Below, one piece after another: positions 14,585-17,628 of a stretch of DNA of 17,628 nucleotides. Numbering within the stretch: position 1 is the first letter of the stretch; each line of letters starts with the position of its first letter. A program made the translations under genes and the position numbers. Location: positions 1-17,628 of the forward strand of contig JABIFK010000762.1 of the NCBI GenBank assembly GCA_018650745.1. The letters are read 5' to 3'. Source of the stretch: Candidatus Latescibacterota bacterium. Lineage in GTDB: Bacteria; Latescibacterota; UBA2968. Under the pieces are notes generated by a model. The model saw only the letters and a program-made list of their open reading frames with translations, had not been told where the DNA came from and searched no databases.

Positions 14585-14980
14585 ATGGCATTGGATGCGA
14601 GTGATCTCAATGTGCTGCGCGAAGCCATTCGTGAGAGTATGGATGCGGCTCAAGAAAAGATCCAACAAACGGTATTTTCTCAGCTTGAGGATTCCCAAGA
14701 AAAAATGGCACAGATGATTGCACGACAATTTGTGGAATTAAAGACAGAAGTTCAGGATGTGCAGGTGACGGCTCGTAAGGTAGGTACGCGTCAGGCGCAA
14801 GTTGAGGCTGATTTGGCGGAGGTTGGTCGCAATAGCGAATTGATCAAACGGCGTCTATCAGACTTACATGATGATTTGGGCACTGGAGACCGGGTCATTC
14901 AAGAGCGCGAAATGGCGCTACGCATCGATCATCTCGAACGTGAAGTGGGTGAATTGCGAAACAGACTGTCGGCTGTTTGA
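14585..14980 (+). CDS. Small coiled-coil protein of unknown function
   Basis: A 131-residue, acidic-to-neutral protein, almost entirely predicted alpha helix. There are no membrane segments, signal peptide or cysteines. From about residue 8 to 96 hydrophobic residues recur with heptad-like spacing (LREAIRESMDAAQEKI, then FVELKTEVQDVQVTARKVG). After a Gly-rich break (DLGTGD, 97-102) a second helix ends in IDHLEREVGELRNRL. I do not recognise a family; it resembles generic coiled-coil proteins that oligomerise or act as scaffolds. Start: ATG at 14585 with GAGG (14573-14576) 8 nt upstream; a longer frame begins at 14417 without support. It may be controlled by the structured region upstream. It ends 17 bp before a bidirectional terminator and is convergent with the FAH-family gene. 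Confidence 0.7.
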   Translation: MALDASDLNVLREAIRESMDAAQEKIQQTVFSQLEDSQEKMAQMIARQFVELKTEVQDVQVTARKVGTRQAQVEADLAEVGRNSELIKRRLSDLHDDLGTGDRVIQEREMALRIDHLEREVGELRNRLSAV

Positions 14981-14997
14981 TGACAATTATTTAGAAG

Positions 14998-15053
14998 TTT
15001 TAAACAAAGAAAGCCCCCTGAAAAATAACTCAGGGGGCTTTCTTTGTTTAAAA
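14998..15053. terminator. Bidirectional terminator with a 24-bp perfect stem
   Basis: 14998-15021 and 15030-15053 are exact reverse complements around an 8-nt A-rich loop. The core GCCCCCTGA/TCAGGGGGC is flanked by AAAGAAA/TTTCTTT tracts, so both strands give a GC stem followed by a U-rich tail. It lies between the convergent coiled-coil and FAH-family genes and serves both. Confidence 0.9.
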
Positions 15054-15067
15054 AGATGATGGGATGG

Positions 15068-15928
15068 TTAATCTGATACCACAGGGTTTTCGAGGCGCCC
15101 AATACCATCAATTTCGCAAACGACCACATCACCCTCTTTAAGCCATACTTGAGGCGTGCGACCCATGCCCACACCTGAGGGGGTGCCAGTAAAGATAATG
15201 TCACCGGGTGTGAGAGTGAATACGTGAGAAAGATAAGTGATCAATGTTTGGACATTGAAGATGAGCTGGCAGGTATTGGACTCTTGTACTGTCTCGCCGT
15301 TCAAGATACAGCGAATATCAAGATTGCCGGGATCGGCAATTTCGTCTGACGTTACCAAATCGGGACCAAGGGGTGCAAATGTGTCGAAGGTTTTACCCAT
15401 CATCCACTGGCCACCTGGTTTCTGAAGTTGGTAGTCTCGAGCACTGACATCATGACCCACCGTATAACCAGCTACGTGAGAAAGTGCGTCGGCTTCTGAA
15501 ATGTTGCGACCTGATTTGCCAATGACAACAACAAGCTCAACTTCATAGTCTACTTCATTGCTCACTGAAGGGGCGACAATTTTGTCTCCTGGATCGATGA
15601 TGCAAGAGGCATACTTGGAAAAAACGACTGGTTCTGGTGGCACATCCATGCCGCTTTCCTTGGCGTGATCGGCATAATTGAGGCCGATGCATACGACCTT
15701 CTCTGGGTTGTTGATTGGCGCGCAGATTTTCACATCGGCAGCAGGGATTGTATGCTCCCCTTTGTCAGCGGCAGACTTTGCACTGCTAAGGGCGCTTTCG
15801 CCTGCTGCGAGAAAATCACGCATATTGGTGGGTAAAGAGGCATCGGCTTGGCTTAAGTCGACGATGGCGTCTCCGGTACGAACACCCAAACGGCGTGAGC
15901 CGCCATGTTCAAAAGTAACCAGTCGCAT
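15068..15928 (-). CDS. Fumarylacetoacetate hydrolase (FAH) family protein
   Basis: A 286-residue metal-dependent hydrolase/isomerase/decarboxylase of the FAH fold. A short N-terminal domain (MRLVTFEHGG...) is followed by the catalytic domain from about 70. Seen: IGLNYADHAKE (81-91), metal ligands Glu129 and Glu131 in DYEVELVVVIG and Asp160 in HDVSARDYQ, then KTFDTFAPLGP, CQLIFNVQTLI and the substrate-loop segment DIIFTGTPSGVGMG. The family includes aromatic-degradation enzymes (hydroxymuconate isomerase, ureidoglycolate lyase-like), acylpyruvate hydrolases and oxaloacetate decarboxylases; the sequence alone does not decide. The neighbour fumC makes an acylpyruvate/oxaloacetate role near the TCA cycle attractive but unproven. 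The ATG at 15926-15928 has AAGGA 6-7 nt upstream. It lies 81 bp downstream of fumC on the same strand, probably one operon, and ends at the 24-bp-stem terminator. Confidence 0.92.
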   Translation of the reverse strand: MRLVTFEHGGSRRLGVRTGDAIVDLSQADASLPTNMRDFLAAGESALSSAKSAADKGEHTIPAADVKICAPINNPEKVVCIGLNYADHAKESGMDVPPEPVVFSKYASCIIDPGDKIVAPSVSNEVDYEVELVVVIGKSGRNISEADALSHVAGYTVGHDVSARDYQLQKPGGQWMMGKTFDTFAPLGPDLVTSDEIADPGNLDIRCILNGETVQESNTCQLIFNVQTLITYLSHVFTLTPGDIIFTGTPSGVGMGRTPQVWLKEGDVVVCEIDGIGRLENPVVSD

Positions 15929-16009
15929 AGGGTTTCCTTATTTGGATAGAGTGAAGGAAATGAAACTGCAGTGAACGGATTGAATAATACAGTCTGTTAT
16001 TTGATGTAC

Positions 16010-17401
16010 TTAGGCTTTGGGACCCGTCATATTCTCTGGGCGGACAAATTTGTCGAAATCATCAGCAGTTAAAAGCTCTAGTGCAACAGCGGCTTCTTTG
16101 AGCGTGGTGTTGTCTGTAAAAGCTTTTTTGGCAACTTTGGCAGCATTATCATATCCAATATGTGGATTGAGTGCGGTAACCAACATAAGAGATTCGTTGA
16201 GATAGCGTTCAATGTTGTCTCGATTGGGTTCAATGCCTGTGGCACAGTGTTCATCAAACATTTGGCAAGCATCAGATAAGAGACGAATCGAGTGTAGCAA
16301 ATTATGGATCATTAATGGTTTGAAAACATTGAGCTCAAAGTTACCAGATGCTCCGCCAACAGCAATGGCAGCATCATTGCCAATGACTTGGGCAGCAACC
16401 ATTGTCATGGCTTCGCATTGGGTTGGATTTACTTTGCCAGGCATGATAGAACTGCCAGGTTCGTTTGCCGGTATGCTAATTTCGCCGATGCCACAACGAG
16501 GACCTGAAGCCAACCATCGAACGTCATTGGCAAGTTTCATAAGGGAGCATGCCACTGTTTTGAGTGTGCCACTTGCTTGAACGATTGCATCGTGTGCCGC
16601 CAAAGACTCAAACTTGTTTGGCGCTGTTACAAAAGGCAAACCCGTGAGTTCTGCAATGCGTTCGGCTGAACGTTGGGCAAATTCAGGATGTGTGTTAAGT
16701 CCTGTTCCTACAGCAGTTCCACCCAGTGCGAGTTCATAAATCTGAGGCAAGCAGGCTTCGATGCGACCTAAACCATTGCTCAATTGTGTCACATAACCCG
16801 AGAACTCCTGCTCCAGCGTAATTGGCGTGGCGTCCATAAGGTGCGTTCGGCCAATTTTGATAATGTCTGTAAACGATTTGGCTTTGTTTTTGAGCGTATC
16901 TCTAAGTTGTGTGACCATTGGGAGCAGGCGACGATTGATCTCTTCGGCTGCTGCGATGTGCATGCCTGTTGGAAAAGTATCGTTTGATGATTGCCCCATA
17001 TTTACATGGTCGTTGGGATGGATGGGATCTTTGCTGCCCATCTCCCCCCCTGCCAGCTCGATTGCGCGATTTGATATGACCTCATTCGAGTTCATGTTGG
17101 TTTGCGTGCCGCTCCCTGTTTGCCAAACACGTAAAGGAAAATGATCGTCAAGTTTCCCTTCAATGACTTCATCTGCTGCTTGAGAGATCAAGTTGGCCTT
17201 GTCTTCTGGTAATTTACCCAAATCTTGATTGACCAGTGCCGCGGCTTTTTTAAGGATACCCAATGCACGAATCAATTCGCGTGGCATCGTATCGTTGCCG
17301 ATGTCAAAGTGGATCAGAGAACGTGCGGTTTGTGCGCCATAATAACGATCTGAGGGGACTTGGATGTCACCCATACTGTCCGATTCGACCCGGTAAGCCA
17401 T
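16010..17401 (-). CDS. fumC: Fumarate hydratase class II (fumarase C)
   Basis: Cofactor-free homotetrameric fumarase that interconverts fumarate and L-malate in the TCA cycle. It has 463 residues, full length. Seen: the start VESDSMGDIQVPSDRYYGAQT, VWQTGSGTQTNMNSNEV (92-108), PNDHVNMGQSSNDTFPT (129-145), GRTHLMDATP (184-193, with the catalytic His187) and the superfamily signature GSSIMPGKVNP (316-326) containing the catalytic Ser. These favour fumarase over aspartase or argininosuccinate lyase, although class II fumarase and aspartase are close relatives. The ATG at 17399-17401 has GGAGA about 9 nt upstream. It lies upstream of the FAH-family gene and is expressed from a promoter proposed at 17450-17478. 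Confidence 0.96.
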   Translation of the reverse strand: MAYRVESDSMGDIQVPSDRYYGAQTARSLIHFDIGNDTMPRELIRALGILKKAAALVNQDLGKLPEDKANLISQAADEVIEGKLDDHFPLRVWQTGSGTQTNMNSNEVISNRAIELAGGEMGSKDPIHPNDHVNMGQSSNDTFPTGMHIAAAEEINRRLLPMVTQLRDTLKNKAKSFTDIIKIGRTHLMDATPITLEQEFSGYVTQLSNGLGRIEACLPQIYELALGGTAVGTGLNTHPEFAQRSAERIAELTGLPFVTAPNKFESLAAHDAIVQASGTLKTVACSLMKLANDVRWLASGPRCGIGEISIPANEPGSSIMPGKVNPTQCEAMTMVAAQVIGNDAAIAVGGASGNFELNVFKPLMIHNLLHSIRLLSDACQMFDEHCATGIEPNRDNIERYLNESLMLVTALNPHIGYDNAAKVAKKAFTDNTTLKEAAVALELLTADDFDKFVRPENMTGPKA

Positions 17402-17449
17402 AAATGTTTCTCCAAAATAGGGAAAGTGATTTTCAATTCGAGCACAAAA

Positions 17450-17478
17450 AATAAAGTGTGCAGGTGTGAAGGTGTCAA
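17450..17478 (-). promoter_or_regulatory. Candidate promoter of fumC
   Basis: On the minus strand TTGACA (17473-17478), exactly 17 bp, then TTTATT (17450-17455, 4 of 6). Leader about 40-50 nt to the fumC ATG. Confidence 0.6.
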
Positions 17479-17522
17479 GAAAATTCGAGAAAATGAGGGT
17501 GTTTGGTTTTTAACATAAGAAA

Positions 17523-17568
17523 GCCTCATCTCTGCCAGAAGGATGGGGACCCCTGGCGGAAATGAGGC
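17523..17568 (-). terminator. Hairpin, possibly the terminator of a gene beyond the right edge
   Basis: Nested stems GCCTCAT (17523-17529)/ATGAGGC (17562-17568) and GCCAG (17534-17538)/CTGGC (17553-17557). On the minus strand the hairpin is followed by TTTCTTATGTT, a poor U-run. It could end a leftward gene outside the window or be a leader element upstream of fumC. Confidence 0.4.
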
Positions 17569-17628
17569 GGCGCACGAATGCGCTGGGGGAGTTTGGGGGA
17601 ATGTGTGCCAATGAAGGCACTGGGAGAA

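Noticed and set aside
1..17628. CRISPR array, insertion sequence, rRNA or tRNA genes
   Set aside because: Scanned for by eye; no regularly spaced repeats, transposase motifs or RNA gene signatures seen.

Overview
This window is a bacterial chromosomal replication-origin locus. On the minus strand it carries dnaA, an oriC-like DnaA-box cluster, dnaN, recF, a DUF721/DciA gene and the start of gyrB. Divergent from it on the plus strand are rpmH, rnpA, yidC, mnmE and rsmG. YidC has a large periplasmic domain after its first membrane segment, the form typical of diderm (Gram-negative) bacteria. Base composition looks middling. I cannot name the phylum: the order is the ancestral bacterial one, but RecF has divergent motifs and the rsmG neighbourhood is rearranged.

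Left part (1-6675): gyrB (cut by the left edge), dciA, recF and dnaN form a tightly packed leftward operon with 4-50 bp junctions. Between dnaN and dnaA lies about 1.28 kb without genes. It holds a dnaN promoter, a pyrimidine-rich tract, a cluster of DnaA boxes at 4784-5070, a perfect DnaA box followed by a TTA trinucleotide tract resembling a DnaA-trio unwinding element, and the dnaA terminator.

Middle (6676-10965): dnaA and rpmH are divergent across 524 bp. A consensus promoter drives rpmH-rnpA-yidC-mnmE, which ends in an intrinsic terminator. yidD, often found between rnpA and yidC, is absent. mnmE contains a perfect 27-nt palindrome.

Right part (10855-17628): three parS-type 16-mers (two perfect, one with a single mismatch) lie just after mnmE and inside the 3' end of rsmG, but no parA or parB follows. 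In the place often held by mnmG is a kinase-like gene of the aminoglycoside-phosphotransferase/EcKL type, broken by a +1 frameshift at a run of five C. After rsmG come a small XRE regulator (minus strand) and, divergent from it, a consensus promoter starting a hairpin-rich untranslated region of about 215 nt that ends in a terminator-like hairpin. This is the best candidate for something undescribed, because the loop of its first hairpin is perfectly complementary over 8 nt to the 5' arm of that terminator. A small coiled-coil protein gene follows, then a bidirectional terminator with a 24-bp perfect stem. Last are a fumarylacetoacetate-hydrolase-family gene and class II fumarase on the minus strand.

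The left and middle genes run away from the origin, so they are co-oriented with replication. The XRE, FAH-family and fumC genes run head-on to it.
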